64,000 nucleotides of DNA from DMER64 sp049652385 (GCA_049652385.1 JBASDX010000005.1:186001-250000), one strand, 5' to 3'; positions 1 to 7,536 are shown, numbered from the stretch's first letter. Numbers and translations: made by a program. Notes: a model not told the origin generated them from the sequence alone.

Positions 1-410
1 TGCATACATAGCCTGTACTGCGCCCAATTTTGAAAAACGGCGCCGTTGCCTCCGTACGTAATCAATTCGTGGGGATGCTGCGCTACAGCCTTATCCAGAT
101 TGTTATTGATCATAAGCATAATAGCTGCAGCCTGACGGCTTTTGGCCGGATAATCATCTATGCTGCCGGCTGTAATCGGTTCTGCAGGCCGGTATCGGTA
201 CATGTAAATGCGTCCGTATTTTTTCAGTTCTCCGGCAAACTCCGGCGCCAATTGGGCGTGCTGGTCTTTTGGAAAGTACCGCAACGCGTTGGCCAATGCC
301 AGTTTTTTCTCTTCTTTTGTCAGTATGTCTTTTCTGATAGGTGCGTGAGCAACACGCTCATCATAAGGCAAAGCCGGCGGAATGTGGGAGGGAATGCCTT
401 CTGTTTTCAT
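1..410 (-). CDS. hutU: urocanate hydratase, N-terminal part (runs off left edge)
   Basis: Only the first 136 codons are in the window; the gene continues past base 1. The protein starts MKTEGIPSHIPP and contains ITYGGNGAVFQNWAQYR, the conserved N-terminal segment of the large bacterial urocanases. Urocanate hydratase is the second enzyme of histidine breakdown to glutamate (urocanate to imidazolonepropionate, NAD+ as electrophile). The NAD-binding and catalytic parts lie outside the window. The ATG at 410 is preceded by a TATATTTG promoter element on the minus strand. In combination with gdhA and korAB further right it points to glutamate-centred amino acid fermentation. Family assignment is from memory of conserved segments. 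Confidence 0.88.
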   Translation of the reverse strand, partial: MKTEGIPSHIPPALPYDERVAHAPIRKDILTKEEKKLALANALRYFPKDQHAQLAPEFAGELKKYGRIYMYRYRPAEPITAGSIDDYPAKSRQAAAIMLMINNNLDKAVAQHPHELITYGGNGAVFQNWAQYRLCM

Positions 411-440
411 AATCAGTTTAAAATATTAGAATTTAACATG

Positions 441-448
441 CAAATATA
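441..448 (-). promoter_or_regulatory. -7 element of hutU promoter
   Basis: On the minus strand this reads TATATTTG, an exact match to the Bacteroidetes -7 consensus TAnnTTTG, about 30 bases before the hutU start codon. No clear -33 TTTG is visible. Confidence 0.5.
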
Positions 449-458
449 CGGGATAAGC

Positions 459-488
459 TTTGATTTACCATTTTTTTAGCTACTTTTG
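459..488 (+). promoter_or_regulatory. rpsU promoter (TTTG-N18-TACTTTTG)
   Basis: A -33 TTTG at 459-462 and a -7 TACTTTTG at 481-488 are separated by 18 bases, close to the Bacteroidetes sigma-ABfr spacing of about 19. Transcription would start near 494, just before the Shine-Dalgarno sequence of rpsU. Confidence 0.65.
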
Positions 489-500
489 CAGCCCATAAGA

Positions 501-510
501 AAAGGAGGTG
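501..510 (+). promoter_or_regulatory. strong Shine-Dalgarno sequence of rpsU
   Basis: AAAGGAGGTG is a 10-base perfect complement of the conserved 3' end of 16S rRNA. It lies 11 bases before the ATG at 522. Nearly all other genes in the window lack such a site, so it is likely regulatory: in Bacteroidetes the anti-Shine-Dalgarno is normally masked on the ribosome with the help of bS21, the product of this gene. Confidence 0.85.
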
Positions 511-521
511 TCTGTTACTTT

Positions 522-713
522 ATGATTATTGTTCCTGTAAAAGAAGGTGAAAACATAGAAAGAGCCTTAAAGAAATTCAAACGTAAGTTTGAAAAAACAG
601 GTATTGTGCGCGAGCTCCGCAGGCGTCAGGCCTTCAGTAAACCCTCCGTCATAAAAAGAGAGCAAAGAATAAAAGCCGCCTATAAACAACACATACAAGA
701 AAACGAGGATTAA
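522..713 (+). CDS. rpsU: 30S ribosomal protein bS21
   Basis: This encodes a 63-residue, very basic protein beginning MIIVPVKEGENIERALKKFKRKF, the hallmark of bS21. bS21 sits on the 30S platform near the 3' end of 16S rRNA. The ATG at 522 is chosen because upstream in-frame codons (from 486) are not family sequence and overlap the Shine-Dalgarno at 501-510. The stop codon lies inside the terminator hairpin at 704-726. It is the first gene of the rpsU-xerC-hpf cluster. The unusually strong ribosome binding site fits autoregulation: ribosomes depleted of bS21 expose the anti-Shine-Dalgarno and would preferentially translate rpsU. That mechanism is known from Flavobacterium and is inferred here. 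Confidence 0.96.
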   Translation: MIIVPVKEGENIERALKKFKRKFEKTGIVRELRRRQAFSKPSVIKREQRIKAAYKQHIQENED

Positions 714-726
714 TCCTCGTTTTTTT
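704..726 (+). terminator. rho-independent terminator overlapping rpsU stop
   Basis: CGAGGA-TTAA-TCCTCG forms a perfect stem followed by seven T residues (720-726). The rpsU TAA at 711-713 is in the loop. A new -7 element follows at once, so xerC is probably transcribed from its own promoter plus readthrough. Confidence 0.85.
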
Positions 727-727
727 G

Positions 728-735
728 TATATTTG
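728..735 (+). promoter_or_regulatory. -7 element of xerC promoter, near-leaderless
   Basis: TATATTTG matches TAnnTTTG exactly and ends only 6 bases before the xerC ATG at 742, so the transcript would start at or within a couple of bases of the start codon. Confidence 0.55.
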
Positions 736-741
736 TTACTA

Positions 742-1602
742 ATGGAAAGGGATGCTTTTATAACGTATCTACGCGTACAAAAAAGGTACTCTGAAAGAAC
801 ACAAATCATTTATAGTCAGGCTATTTCTGATTTTTATACATTTATGGGATTTTCTCCGGAGAGCGCTTCCATGCAAGGTGTGGAATTGGCAGACGTACGC
901 GCCTATACCGGTTCCCTTATAGAAGAAGGATTGAGTCCTTCTACCATTTACCAAAGACTGTCTGCACTCAGCTCTTTTTGCCAATATTTGGTAGCCCGGG
1001 GAAAACTCAGGGACAACGTCCTCAACATGTTGGTACGTCCTAAAAAAGAACAGAAGATACCTGCCTTTTATCCGGAAGACAGCATCAATAAATTAATTGA
1101 CAATCAAGATGATAACCTTACTCAAGTAGATCTGATGGTCCACTTGTTGTACGCTACCGGTATCCGACGGGCAGAACTGGCGGCCATCCGTCTGGAAGAC
1201 CTGGATTTTGACAGGCTCGTACTGCGCGTAACGGGAAAAGGCAACAAGGAGCGAATGGTTCCGTTGACTCCGTCTTTGGTCCGGGATTTGCAATCATTTA
1301 TTGCTAACAGAAACGTTGACTCGCCCTGGCTGTTTTGCCGGAAAGACGGCCATCCGCTTGCCTTGACAACCATCAGTAAAATGGTACATAAAGCCTTATC
1401 ATTGGAACCCGGCTTTACAGGAAAAAAAAGCCCGCATATCTTACGCCATTCGTTAGCCACCCATTTGCTCAACAGGGGGGTGGATTTGAACAGCATCAAA
1501 GAACTGCTGGGACATGCTTCGCTTGCAGCCACGCAAGTGTATACACACAATACTTTTGAAACGTTAAAAAAAACTTATAAAAAAGCCCACCCCAGGGCAT
1601 AA
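742..1602 (+). CDS. xerC: tyrosine recombinase XerC/XerD type
   Basis: A 286-residue tyrosine recombinase with an N-terminal SAM-like core-binding domain (about 1-90) and a C-terminal catalytic domain (about 105-280). All six catalytic positions are present: R142 (TGIRR), K166 (TGKGNK), H232 and R235 (HILRH), H258 (LGHAS) and nucleophile Y267. Length and lack of extra domains fit the Xer enzymes that resolve chromosome dimers at dif, not an integron or phage integrase. The gene lies between rpsU and hpf, a conserved Bacteroidales arrangement. The ATG at 742 is preferred to a TTG at 733 because the -7 element occupies 728-735. XerC versus XerD cannot be told from the sequence alone. Confidence 0.93.
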   Translation: MERDAFITYLRVQKRYSERTQIIYSQAISDFYTFMGFSPESASMQGVELADVRAYTGSLIEEGLSPSTIYQRLSALSSFCQYLVARGKLRDNVLNMLVRPKKEQKIPAFYPEDSINKLIDNQDDNLTQVDLMVHLLYATGIRRAELAAIRLEDLDFDRLVLRVTGKGNKERMVPLTPSLVRDLQSFIANRNVDSPWLFCRKDGHPLALTTISKMVHKALSLEPGFTGKKSPHILRHSLATHLLNRGVDLNSIKELLGHASLAATQVYTHNTFETLKKTYKKAHPRA

Positions 1603-1612
1603 CAGCCCTGGG
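1591..1612 (+). other. hairpin spanning the xerC stop codon
   Basis: CCCAGGGC and GCCCTGGG form an 8-bp GC-rich stem with loop ATAACA that contains the xerC TAA. No T-run follows, so it is more likely an mRNA stability or partial attenuation element between xerC and hpf than a full terminator. Confidence 0.5.
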
Positions 1613-1638
1613 AGGCTATTCATCAACATCATAAAAAT

Positions 1639-1644
1639 GGAGGT
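1639..1644 (+). promoter_or_regulatory. Shine-Dalgarno sequence of hpf
   Basis: GGAGGT lies 5 bases before the hpf ATG at 1650, a textbook arrangement. Apart from rpsU it is the only good Shine-Dalgarno noticed in the window, and it belongs to a gene whose product also acts on the ribosome. Confidence 0.75.
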
Positions 1645-1649
1645 AAATC

Positions 1650-1943
1650 ATGGACATTAGAGTGGAATCCGTAAAATTTGATGCCGACAAAAAACTACTT
1701 GCTTTTATTCATGATAAAGTAGGAAAACTGGAACGATTCTTTGATGCCATCATTGGAGTTGAAGTCACTCTTTCATTGGTGCCCGGTCATGAAAACAAAA
1801 AGGCCGCCATTCGTGTACGCATTCCCGGCAATGACCTGTTGGTAGAAAGGAATTACAATACTTTTGAAGAAGCTGTCTCCACATGTGTAGACATCCTGAA
1901 GGAACAATTGGTGAAAGCCAAAGAAAAAATGCGCGGCGTCTAA
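1650..1943 (+). CDS. hpf: ribosome hibernation promoting factor (short HPF/RaiA family)
   Basis: A 97-residue protein of the HPF/YfiA family (beta-alpha-beta-beta-beta-alpha). It starts MDIRVESVKFDADKKLL, has a basic helix in the first third, and ends in a lysine-rich helix (LVKAKEKMRG). It lacks the C-terminal dimerisation domain of long HPF, so it is the short form. The factor binds the A and P sites of the 30S subunit and stabilises idle ribosomes when growth slows. It follows xerC by 47 bases and ends 14 bases before the convergent atpG stop. Its canonical Shine-Dalgarno is unusual for this phylum and shared with rpsU in the same cluster. Confidence 0.94.
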   Translation: MDIRVESVKFDADKKLLAFIHDKVGKLERFFDAIIGVEVTLSLVPGHENKKAAIRVRIPGNDLLVERNYNTFEEAVSTCVDILKEQLVKAKEKMRGV

Positions 1944-1957
1944 CCTCCCTTATGCAC

Positions 1958-2938
1958 CTAGCGGGCAGCTCCTTGCACAATATCAAGAATTTCCCTTGTA
2001 ATGGCTTGCTGGCGGCCCTTATTGTATTGTAACCTCAAATCCTTGAGAATGTCTTCTGCGTTTTCAGAGGCTGTTCTCATGGCCAGGGCCCGTGCTGCGT
2101 GTTCAGAAGCCTGTGCGTCCAGCAAAGACAGATACATCCTGTAATTGAGCACCTGCGGCAAGAGGGCATCCAAAAAACCGGGGCCGTCCGGTTCTGCCAG
2201 GTATCCTTCCGTTTCCATCGGATCGTATACGCGTGTCTGGTGTTCCTGAGGAATAAGCCTGCCCTGCTTGCCTCTTAATTCCGTATCCGGCATCCGCACA
2301 AGAGCCTCTTCCGGCAGGGCCTGGAAAGGCAGGAAGGTGTCTCTTCTGATGACCTGAGAAGCCATACTTCTAAAGTGGTAATAGACCAACTCCACTTTAT
2401 CCGTTTCTTCTTTCAGGTATAACTCCATGAGTTTCCGGGTAAATTCGACAGCCTCGGCAATAGTGAGTCTGTCTGTTACGTTTACAAAGCTGTCACACAC
2501 ACTGTAAGGAACATCCTTTACGGCCTCACGCATCTTCTGCCCAATGGGATACAACGTAATGCAGTCTGCCGGCAAGGCCGCATAATCTTCCAGCACGGCG
2601 TGCAATTTTCTTTCCATATTGGAATTGTAAGCTCCGCACAATCCCGTATGGGAAGCCACAAAAACAACGGATACTTTTTTTACCGGCCGGGCATCTGTGC
2701 TGTGTGTCTGGACACAGGGATGGGCCACAAAAAAATCGCCCGTCCTGCAAGATGCACAACCTTCATGCACAAAATCCAGAAGGATATTTCTCAGACGCTC
2801 TTCGTAAGGGAGTACGTATCCAAGAACTGTTTGCGCCCTGTGCAATTTTGCAGCAGCCACCTTTTGCATAGCCTCGGTAATCTTCTGCGTTTTTTGCACA
2901 GAACTGATCCGCCTTCTTATCTCCCTTAAAGATTTCAT
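1958..2938 (-). CDS. atpG: F1 ATP synthase gamma subunit
   Basis: A 326-residue gamma subunit, the rotor stalk of F1. The N-terminal helix is typical (MKSLREIRRRISSVQKTQKITEAMQKVAAAK) and the C-terminal helix has the conserved ALAMRTASENAEDILKDL stretch. It is longer than the E. coli protein (287); the extra residues fall in the middle and near residues 60-90 and 225-250, as in other Bacteroidetes. It is the last gene of the operon, 3 bases after atpA, and converges on hpf with 14 bases between. No clear terminator is seen in that gap. Confidence 0.95.
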   Translation of the reverse strand: MKSLREIRRRISSVQKTQKITEAMQKVAAAKLHRAQTVLGYVLPYEERLRNILLDFVHEGCASCRTGDFFVAHPCVQTHSTDARPVKKVSVVFVASHTGLCGAYNSNMERKLHAVLEDYAALPADCITLYPIGQKMREAVKDVPYSVCDSFVNVTDRLTIAEAVEFTRKLMELYLKEETDKVELVYYHFRSMASQVIRRDTFLPFQALPEEALVRMPDTELRGKQGRLIPQEHQTRVYDPMETEGYLAEPDGPGFLDALLPQVLNYRMYLSLLDAQASEHAARALAMRTASENAEDILKDLRLQYNKGRQQAITREILDIVQGAAR

Positions 2939-2941
2939 GGA

Positions 2942-4516
2942 TTATCCTACTATTTGTTCCGCTACGTGTTGAATGATGGTTTCTATCTCCGGGGTTATCT
3001 CTCCTTTATTCAAAGGCTCCAGCACCGTTTGGTTGTGCTTGGTTTCCAAAACTTGTAAGAACTTTTCTTCAAAGACAGATACTTTATCTACCGGGACCCT
3101 GCCCAGCAAACCTTTTGTACCACAATACAACAACGCAATCTGTTTACCCACCGGCAGGGGGCTGTATTGCTTTTGTACAAGCAGTACGGCATTCTTCTGC
3201 CCTTTATCAAGAATCTGTAACGTAGTGGGGTCCATATCTCCTCCAAACCGTGTGAACGATTCCAATTCCCTGTATTGTGCCTGATCAATTTTCAACGTAC
3301 CGGATACTTTCTTCATGGCATCCAATTGGGCATTGCCTCCTACACGCGAAACGGAAATACCTACGTTAATGGCCGGCCGGAACCCTTGGTTGAACAAATC
3401 CGTATCCAGGAAAATCTGACCGTCCGTGATGGAAATAACATTGGTGGGAATATAGGCCGATACGTCCCCCGCTTGTGTTTCAATGATAGGCAGTGCCGTA
3501 AGCGATCCACCCCCTTTCACCTTGCCTTGCAAAGACTCCGGAATGTCGTTCATTTGCCCGGCCACCTGATCTTGATTGATAATCCGTGCGGCGCGCTCCA
3601 GGAGCCGGGAATGCAGGTAAAACACATCTCCCGGATACGCTTCTCTTCCGGAAGGTCTGCGTAAAATAAGCGACACCTCTCTGTAAGAAACGGCTTGCTT
3701 GGACAAATCGTCGTACACCACAAGGGCATGACGCCCCGTATCCCGGAAGTACTCCCCTATGGCTGCTCCGGCAAAAGGAGCAAAGTACTGCAACGCGGCA
3801 GGGTCACCGGCCGTTGCAGAAACGACCACCGTATAATCCATGGCTCCGTGTTTCTCCAATGTGTTGACCAAAGAGGCAACCGTGGAACCTTTCTGACCTA
3901 TGGCCACGTAAATGCAATACACAGGATCTCCGTTCAGGAAGTTTTCCCGCTGGTTGATGATGGTATCTATGGCAATGGCTGTTTTTCCCGTTTGCCTGTC
4001 CCCGATAATCAATTCCCTTTGTCCCCGGCCTATGGGAATCATGGCATCAATAGATTTGATGCCCGTTTGCAGCGGCTCGGATACAGGTTGCCTGAATACA
4101 ACCCCCGGAGCCTTGCGCTCCAAAGGCATATCAAATACAGGTCCCGGAATGGGCCCTTTGCCATCTATCGGGTTTCCCAGGGGATCTATGACACGTCCCA
4201 TCATTCGCTCACTTACCGGGACAGACGCAATCGTTCCCATCCGTTTTACTTTGTCACCTTCCCTTACTGCGGTCGTGGGACCCAGTAATACGGCTCCCAC
4301 GTTGTCTTCTTCCAGGTTCATGACTATGGCTGTCAATCCGTTGTCGAAAACCAGCAATTCATTGGCAGAGGCCTGGTGCAGTCCGTAAATCCGTACGACT
4401 CCGTCGCTCACCTGAAGGACCACGCCTTTTTCTTCAAAAGCCGGCCGGTTGTCTATCCCCTCCAGCTGCATCCGTAAAATATCTGTAACCTCTCCGGGTT
4501 TTATCAAATCTGACAT
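2942..4516 (-). CDS. atpA: F1 ATP synthase alpha subunit
   Basis: A 524-residue alpha subunit with the N-terminal beta-barrel, a P-loop at 172-179 (GDRQTGKT) and the signature ISVSRVGGNAQ in the nucleotide domain. Alpha subunits bind nucleotide without turning it over and alternate with beta in the hexamer. The gene lies 10 bases after atpH and 3 bases before atpG. Length and motifs are normal. Confidence 0.98.
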   Translation of the reverse strand: MSDLIKPGEVTDILRMQLEGIDNRPAFEEKGVVLQVSDGVVRIYGLHQASANELLVFDNGLTAIVMNLEEDNVGAVLLGPTTAVREGDKVKRMGTIASVPVSERMMGRVIDPLGNPIDGKGPIPGPVFDMPLERKAPGVVFRQPVSEPLQTGIKSIDAMIPIGRGQRELIIGDRQTGKTAIAIDTIINQRENFLNGDPVYCIYVAIGQKGSTVASLVNTLEKHGAMDYTVVVSATAGDPAALQYFAPFAGAAIGEYFRDTGRHALVVYDDLSKQAVSYREVSLILRRPSGREAYPGDVFYLHSRLLERAARIINQDQVAGQMNDIPESLQGKVKGGGSLTALPIIETQAGDVSAYIPTNVISITDGQIFLDTDLFNQGFRPAINVGISVSRVGGNAQLDAMKKVSGTLKIDQAQYRELESFTRFGGDMDPTTLQILDKGQKNAVLLVQKQYSPLPVGKQIALLYCGTKGLLGRVPVDKVSVFEEKFLQVLETKHNQTVLEPLNKGEITPEIETIIQHVAEQIVG

Positions 4517-4526
4517 GTTGCAATCA

Positions 4527-5081
4527 TTAATTCTCTGTTAAACCATAAGATTTTCTCACCTGCTGCAAACGCGCTTTCAAAGAGGCGTCCCACTCTTTCA
4601 TTCCTACGCTCAACTTGAAACCGCCAATAAGGTCTTTATCTTCTTTCCATTCCAGTTCTACTTTTTCCGGACTCTCGGGCTGCAGGGCTTTTTTTATCTT
4701 TTCCAGCAAGGCCTCGTCGGGTGGAAAAGTCACCGTCAGTTCTCCGTGCAAAATACCGTTTTGGATGCGGTATTTTTCCACATATTGCATCGCAACAGAT
4801 TGCATAAGGTGCTCCCTTTTCTGCCTGATGAGCAAATCCAGAAAATCCGACAATACTTGTAACGAATGCGTTGCGTAGTCGGGAAACAAGTTCGTAAAAA
4901 GTGCTTTCCGTTGTGCTGCCTCCAGCGTACTGTTCCCAAAATAATCATTCAGATGGGGCAATGCCGTATAACAATCCCCCACTTTCTTCATCATCCGGTA
5001 CAGGTCCGTATCTGCCTCACGTTCTGCCGCATATTGCAGCAGTGCTTGCGCATACCTGCCTGCAATCAATCCTTCATTCAT
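4527..5081 (-). CDS. atpH: F1 ATP synthase delta subunit
   Basis: A 184-residue delta (OSCP) subunit: N-terminal helical bundle starting MNEGLIAGRYAQALLQYA and a C-terminal beta-alpha domain with KEDKDLIGGFKLSVG. It links the stator b subunits to the top of the alpha3beta3 head. It overlaps atpF by 8 bases, consistent with translational coupling, and precedes atpA. Identification rests on the two conserved segments and the operon position. Confidence 0.95.
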   Translation of the reverse strand: MNEGLIAGRYAQALLQYAAEREADTDLYRMMKKVGDCYTALPHLNDYFGNSTLEAAQRKALFTNLFPDYATHSLQVLSDFLDLLIRQKREHLMQSVAMQYVEKYRIQNGILHGELTVTFPPDEALLEKIKKALQPESPEKVELEWKEDKDLIGGFKLSVGMKEWDASLKARLQQVRKSYGLTEN

Positions 5082-5574
5082 ACAATTGGAAAGATTCGTC
5101 TACCAAACGGTCTATCAATTCCCGTTGCCTGGTACGGGGTTCTAATTCCTGCCTCAGCAATTTCTCTGCTATTTCAACAGACAGAGCAGCTACCTGAAGA
5201 CGGATTTCCTGTAAGGCTGCTTCTTTTTCTATGCGTAATTGTTCCCTGGTTCTTTCCAGGAGCACCTTACTTTCTTTTTCAGCCGCTTTTTTGGCTTCTT
5301 CAATCAACTGCTGACGCAGTTCTCTTGTTTGTTCCAATAGCTTTTCTTGTTCTTCCCGCGATTGCTGCAAGATTCTTTCTTCCTGCAGCTTTAACGAAGC
5401 CAGCAGCTGCCGGGCCGCAGCTGCATCCGTCAACGCTTTATCTATCCTCTCGTTGCGACGTTCCACCATTCCGGTTATCGCCGGCCATCCAAAGCGGGCC
5501 AGGATAAAGAACAAGATGCCGAAAGCTATGAGCATCCAGAACAACAATCCGGAATCCGGGATCATCAAATCCAT
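5074..5574 (-). CDS. atpF: Fo ATP synthase b subunit
   Basis: A 166-residue b subunit: one N-terminal membrane helix (about 8-28, GLLFWMLIAFGILFFILARF) and then a long charged coiled coil (about 40-150) rich in E, K, R and Q. It forms the peripheral stalk. The neighbour order E-F-H-A-G is the standard one. The coding start MDLMIPDSGLLFW lies 12 bases after atpE. Confidence 0.96.
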   Translation of the reverse strand: MDLMIPDSGLLFWMLIAFGILFFILARFGWPAITGMVERRNERIDKALTDAAAARQLLASLKLQEERILQQSREEQEKLLEQTRELRQQLIEEAKKAAEKESKVLLERTREQLRIEKEAALQEIRLQVAALSVEIAEKLLRQELEPRTRQRELIDRLVDESFQLYE

Positions 5575-5586
5575 AACCGGCTGCTA

Positions 5587-5841
5587 TTAGAGGGCGACCA
5601 ACAGGCAAACGATAATGGCAAAAAGAGATACCCCTTCTACCAAAGCCCCGATAATGATCATGGACATCCGGATTCCTTCTGCAGCCTCGGGCTGACGCGC
5701 TATGGCTTCCATAGCCGAGATTCCGATTTTACTGATACCTAAGGAGGCACCAATCACTACAATAGCCGCACTCAATACGGCGCCAATTTTTGTCAATACG
5801 GTATACAAACTAGCTGCTTGCAAAAAAGTAATAAGTAACAT
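5587..5841 (-). CDS. atpE: Fo ATP synthase c subunit
   Basis: An 84-residue hairpin of two membrane helices. The ion-carrying acid is E69 (GALVEGVSLF). The polar loop is ARQPEA. Na+-type rotor rings usually have a Gln in helix 1 and Ser or Thr after the Glu; here there is no such Gln and a Gly follows, so proton coupling is the better reading (inference). Downstream of atpB by 12 bases. Confidence 0.96.
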   Translation of the reverse strand: MLLITFLQAASLYTVLTKIGAVLSAAIVVIGASLGISKIGISAMEAIARQPEAAEGIRMSMIIIGALVEGVSLFAIIVCLLVAL

Positions 5842-5853
5842 AAACGATAATTA

Positions 5854-6924
5854 TTAAGAATGAGTTTTACGTGACATACCAATAAAAATGGCGGAAAGCA
5901 TAGTAAATACATATGCCTGAATATACGCCACCAGCAATTCCAACACGAGCATGAGGGCAGAAAACAACACAGCCACTGCACTCATAGAGGCATTAATCAT
6001 AGGCCCCATGGCTACGGTCAGGAATACCAGCGAGGTCAAAGCCAGGATGATAATGTGTCCGGCAAAAATGTTGGCAAAAAGACGTATCATCAGCGCCAAA
6101 GGCTTTGTAAAAATACCAAAAAATTCAATAACCTGCATGATGGGTACCGGAGCTTTCATAAAAATGGGTACATCGGGCCAGAGGATTTCTCTCCAATAGG
6201 CTTTATTGCCAAACACGTTAACCGCTATCATGGTACAGAGAGCCAGTCCCATGGTTATGGCGATGTTGCCCGTTAAATTGGCTCCTGCCGGAAAGACGGG
6301 AATCAACCCCAGCAGGTTGTTCAAAAAAATAAAGAAAAACAACGTAAGCAAGTACGGCGAATACCTCTTGTAATCGGGTCCTACCGTAGTTTTTATCACA
6401 TCGTAATGGATGCTCATGATGAACGATTCCAAGGCCCCTTTTATCCCGTCGGGGACGGCATCGAGCTCACCGGCCTCTTCTTTCTTTTTGTACCAGCGGG
6501 CCAGGCTTAGCACAATGATCATAAGCAAGATACAGGAAAAGAAAAGTGCCACCACGTTTTTGGTAATGGATATATCAAACGGTCTGATGGCTTCTCCGGT
6601 TTCGTTTAATTCTACCACTTTCCCCGCCGTTTTACCTTCGGTAGACAGAGTAAACCCGTTATACCCCTCTTCCTGCTCCAATTTTGACGAAAAAAACACA
6701 AACCATCCGCGTTCTTTGCTATGCACGATAACGGGCAGCGGAAGGGATACGGATTTTTCATAAGTGTCAAAAAAGTGCCAGCTGTAACTGTCTTTCAAAT
6801 GCTCAAGCAGCAGCTCCTTAATATCTACGGGAAGCCTCTCCTTAACTTCTTTGGCCGTTACAGGAAAAGAAGCAAAGAAAAAAACTGCCAGAAACAGTCC
6901 TGACCAAACCGTCCGTTTACTCAT
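5854..6924 (-). CDS. atpB: Fo ATP synthase a subunit, with N-terminal extension
   Basis: A 356-residue a subunit. Residues 1-24 look like a signal peptide, followed by an extracytoplasmic domain of about 90 residues before the first core membrane helix (about 123-141). This N-terminal extension is typical of Bacteroidetes and explains the length compared with E. coli (271). The essential arginine is R281 in PLALMIRLFANIFAGH. It forms the ion half-channels against the c ring. It overlaps the preceding small membrane gene by 8 bases. Confidence 0.96.
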   Translation of the reverse strand: MSKRTVWSGLFLAVFFFASFPVTAKEVKERLPVDIKELLLEHLKDSYSWHFFDTYEKSVSLPLPVIVHSKERGWFVFFSSKLEQEEGYNGFTLSTEGKTAGKVVELNETGEAIRPFDISITKNVVALFFSCILLMIIVLSLARWYKKKEEAGELDAVPDGIKGALESFIMSIHYDVIKTTVGPDYKRYSPYLLTLFFFIFLNNLLGLIPVFPAGANLTGNIAITMGLALCTMIAVNVFGNKAYWREILWPDVPIFMKAPVPIMQVIEFFGIFTKPLALMIRLFANIFAGHIIILALTSLVFLTVAMGPMINASMSAVAVLFSALMLVLELLVAYIQAYVFTMLSAIFIGMSRKTHS

Positions 6925-7276
6925 TTCTTAACGCTATAACACACAGCAACGTATATCCAATAAAAAACCCCATAAAAGATACCAGCAGCGCCAGACGCGG
7001 CGGATTGGCCAGACGGATCAACAAGATCAAGGCCAGCAGCAACACGACCCAACGCATCAAACGTTGCACCATCAGGGTATGCAACCATTTCTTATGATCC
7101 CGGTTATCCATCTTGAAAAAAAGATGCTCCGTCAGGCAAATAAGAACAAATGCCGCAGGAATAACAGGATAAGCCGGGAACCACCACATGGGAATCAAAA
7201 AATACAAAACAAGTCCCCATGCCAAACCTGCCAGCAAGAGAATGCCCAAAAATACCAGGGTCCTTTTATGCTTCAT
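6917..7276 (-). CDS. small membrane protein of the atp operon, AtpI-like position
   Basis: A 119-residue hydrophobic protein with about four membrane helices and a conserved-looking charged loop (KMDNRDHKKW, about residues 55-64). Bacteroidetes atp operons regularly carry such a gene between atpC and atpB, where it occupies the place of atpI, thought to help c-ring assembly. Sequence similarity to E. coli AtpI is not obvious by eye, so the function rests on position and topology. It overlaps atpB by 8 bases and follows atpC by 11 bases. Confidence 0.75.
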   Translation of the reverse strand: MKHKRTLVFLGILLLAGLAWGLVLYFLIPMWWFPAYPVIPAAFVLICLTEHLFFKMDNRDHKKWLHTLMVQRLMRWVVLLLALILLIRLANPPRLALLVSFMGFFIGYTLLCVIALRNE

Positions 7277-7287
7277 AATCTTTAATG

Positions 7288-7536
7288 TTAAGGATCTATG
7301 CAGGCATAAATCCTGTTTTTTCTTACCCGTACAAATCCGCCTTTTACAGGGATCTTCTTTTTCCCAAATTCTCCTTCAAACGTAATGACGCCTTCTTCCA
7401 GCAAAGACACTATGGGTGCATGGTTTTTCAAGACCACAAAAGGTGCTTTCTTTCCTGGGAACCTGACTACGGTCACATTGCCCTTGAAAAGTGTCTTTTC
7501 CGGTGAAAGAATCTGAAGAAAAATGTAGGGATTCAT
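7288..7536 (-). CDS. atpC: F1 ATP synthase epsilon subunit, short form
   Basis: An 82-residue protein matching only the N-terminal beta-sandwich of epsilon (MNPYIFLQILSPEKTLFKGNVTVVRFPG). The C-terminal helical hairpin, which in E. coli inserts into F1 and inhibits ATP hydrolysis, is absent. The short form is usual in Bacteroidetes, so this is not a truncation. The start overlaps the end of atpD by 4 bases. Confidence 0.92.
   Translation of the reverse strand: MNPYIFLQILSPEKTLFKGNVTVVRFPGKKAPFVVLKNHAPIVSLLEEGVITFEGEFGKKKIPVKGGFVRVRKNRIYACIDP

Noticed and set aside
742..1602. Integrase of a mobile element
   Set aside because: Length, motifs and the place between rpsU and hpf identify the housekeeping Xer recombinase; no element ends are seen around it.
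7288..7536. Truncated atpC pseudogene
   Set aside because: The short epsilon form is usual in Bacteroidetes and the gene overlaps atpD as expected for an intact operon.
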